Part shown: positions 7,823 through 8,156 of the stretch, piece by piece
Position numbering within the stretch: position 1 is the stretch's first letter
Layout of the letters: every line of letters starts with the position of its first letter
Made by a program: the position numbers and the translations under genes
The notes under the pieces: generated by a model
What the model saw: only the letters and a program-made list of their open reading frames with translations
What the model was told of the DNA's origin: nothing
The model's database searches: none
Assembly (NCBI GenBank): GCA_002404675.1
Contig: DHKE01000080.1
Span: 47,024 to 55,179, forward strand
Direction: 5' to 3'
DNA: 8,156 nt
Origin: Porphyromonadaceae bacterium UBA4702
GTDB taxonomy: Bacteria; Bacteroidota; Bacteroidia; Bacteroidales; Muribaculaceae

Positions 7823-8058
7823 TTAATCTTGTTCAAACAGGACCCTGAACTGCACAGGGCTCTTACCGTTTAACCGGGACTTTTTATTGTTGTAATAATC
7901 GATGTATTTGCCGAGAGCCTTCACGAACCCACCGGGCGACTCAAGCTTCTGTGCGTACAGGAATTCCGACTTTCATCGCCCTGAAGAAATTCTCCGCCAG
8001 TGCGTTGTCAAGGCAGTTATCCATGCGTGGACATGCTCTGCACCACGCCAAGCTTTTT
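7823..8058 (-). pseudogene. IS3-family OrfB transposase, C-terminal fragment with frameshifts
   Basis: Read on the - strand, this encodes the end of a DDE transposase of the rve integrase type. The segments, in order, are KKLGVVQSMS, then MDNCLDNALAENFFRAMK, then SEFLYAQKLES, KALGKYIDYYNNKKS and SPVQFRVLFEQD before the TAA at 7823-7825. LAENFF contains the catalytic glutamate, with the usual lysine seven residues later. The three parts lie in different frames. An extra base at 8028 shifts the frame between SMS and MDNCLDN, and an extra T within 7971-7973 shifts it again between AMK and SEFLY. The first two catalytic aspartates and all of OrfA are gone, so no active transposase can be made. 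The IDYYNNKK...SPVQFR pattern is diagnostic of IS3 OrfB. Confidence 0.88.
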
Positions 8059-8108
8059 TCAACAAAGATCCTTTTTATATCGCTTTTCCTCCTTGTTGTG
8101 CTTTTTTC

Positions 8109-8132
8109 GTCCAACTTTTGGGGTGCAGTTCA
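8109..8132 (-). repeat. Right terminal inverted repeat of the IS3 remnant
   Basis: Read on the - strand, this begins TGAACTGCAC and ends CCAAAAGTTGGAC, with C in place of the T at the eleventh base of the opposite repeat. It is the transposase-upstream end (IRL). Just inside it on the - strand is a purine-rich stretch with AAGGAGGAAAAG (about 8083-8094) that looks like the former translation-initiation region of orfA, but no orfA reading frame survives after it. Confidence 0.9.
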
Positions 8133-8156
8133 CGGCGTGCCGTGTCCGCAACTAAG

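Larger units (their letters stand above)
7790..8132 (-). mobile_element. Internally deleted IS3-family insertion sequence remnant
   Basis: A 343-bp element is bounded by near-perfect 24-bp terminal inverted repeats with TG...CA ends, as in the IS3 family. Inside, on the - strand, is the end of an IS3-type OrfB transposase, but the rest of orfA and orfB is missing. Full IS3-family elements are about 1.2-1.5 kb, so most of the interior has been lost. The flanks show no target duplication: ATG lies before 7790 and CGG after 8132. The element therefore probably reached this state through deletion or recombination rather than as a fresh insertion. It could still be mobilised in trans by a related transposase because both ends are present. 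Confidence 0.85.

Noticed and set aside
1..8156. CRISPR array, tRNA, rRNA or site-specific recombinase beside hsdS
   Set aside because: No spaced direct repeats, tRNA-like cloverleaf, rRNA sequence or recombinase gene is visible, so there is no support for a phase-variable inverting hsdS in this window.
8133..8156. Continuation of a gene to the right of the IS remnant
   Set aside because: Only 24 bases remain, too few to assign coding potential or a product.

Overview
The window looks like a chromosomal segment of a Bacteroidales bacterium. The lepA tail and the ECF sigma factor read like Bacteroidota proteins. Start codons lack Shine-Dalgarno sequences. One intergenic region carries an exact match to the Bacteroidota -7 promoter element (TAnnTTTG). 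The GC-rich flanks would fit a Muribaculaceae-like genome, but genus cannot be fixed from this sequence.

Layout, all genes on the + strand except the IS remnant. Positions 1-417 hold the 3' end of lepA (elongation factor 4). Positions 508-1074 encode an ECF-type RNA polymerase sigma factor. From 1102 to 7210 lies a complete type I restriction-modification operon in the order hsdM, hsdS, hsdR, with gaps of about 10 bp between genes. After a 162-bp intergenic region with a Bacteroidales-type promoter and a hairpin in the leader comes a 139-residue protein of unknown function (7373-7792). Its stop codon is the first three bases of a 343-bp IS3-family remnant (7790-8132) that has both terminal inverted repeats and a frameshifted transposase C-terminus on the - strand. 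The last 24 bases (8133-8156) are GC-rich flank without a recognisable feature.

How it fits together: HsdM (N6-adenine methylase), HsdS (two target-recognition domains) and HsdR (nuclease plus translocase) form the usual modification and restriction complexes that protect the cell from unmethylated foreign DNA. Base composition falls from about 57% GC in lepA (61-120) to about 43% in hsdM (1201-1260) and in the 139-residue gene (7441-7500), and the right flank is GC-rich again. This suggests that roughly 1075-8132 is an acquired defence island placed directly behind a core sigma-factor gene, with the IS remnant at its right edge. The points most worth a second look are the similarity of the two HsdS halves, the unknown gene with its own promoter beside the R-M operon, and the IS junction that supplies that gene's stop codon.
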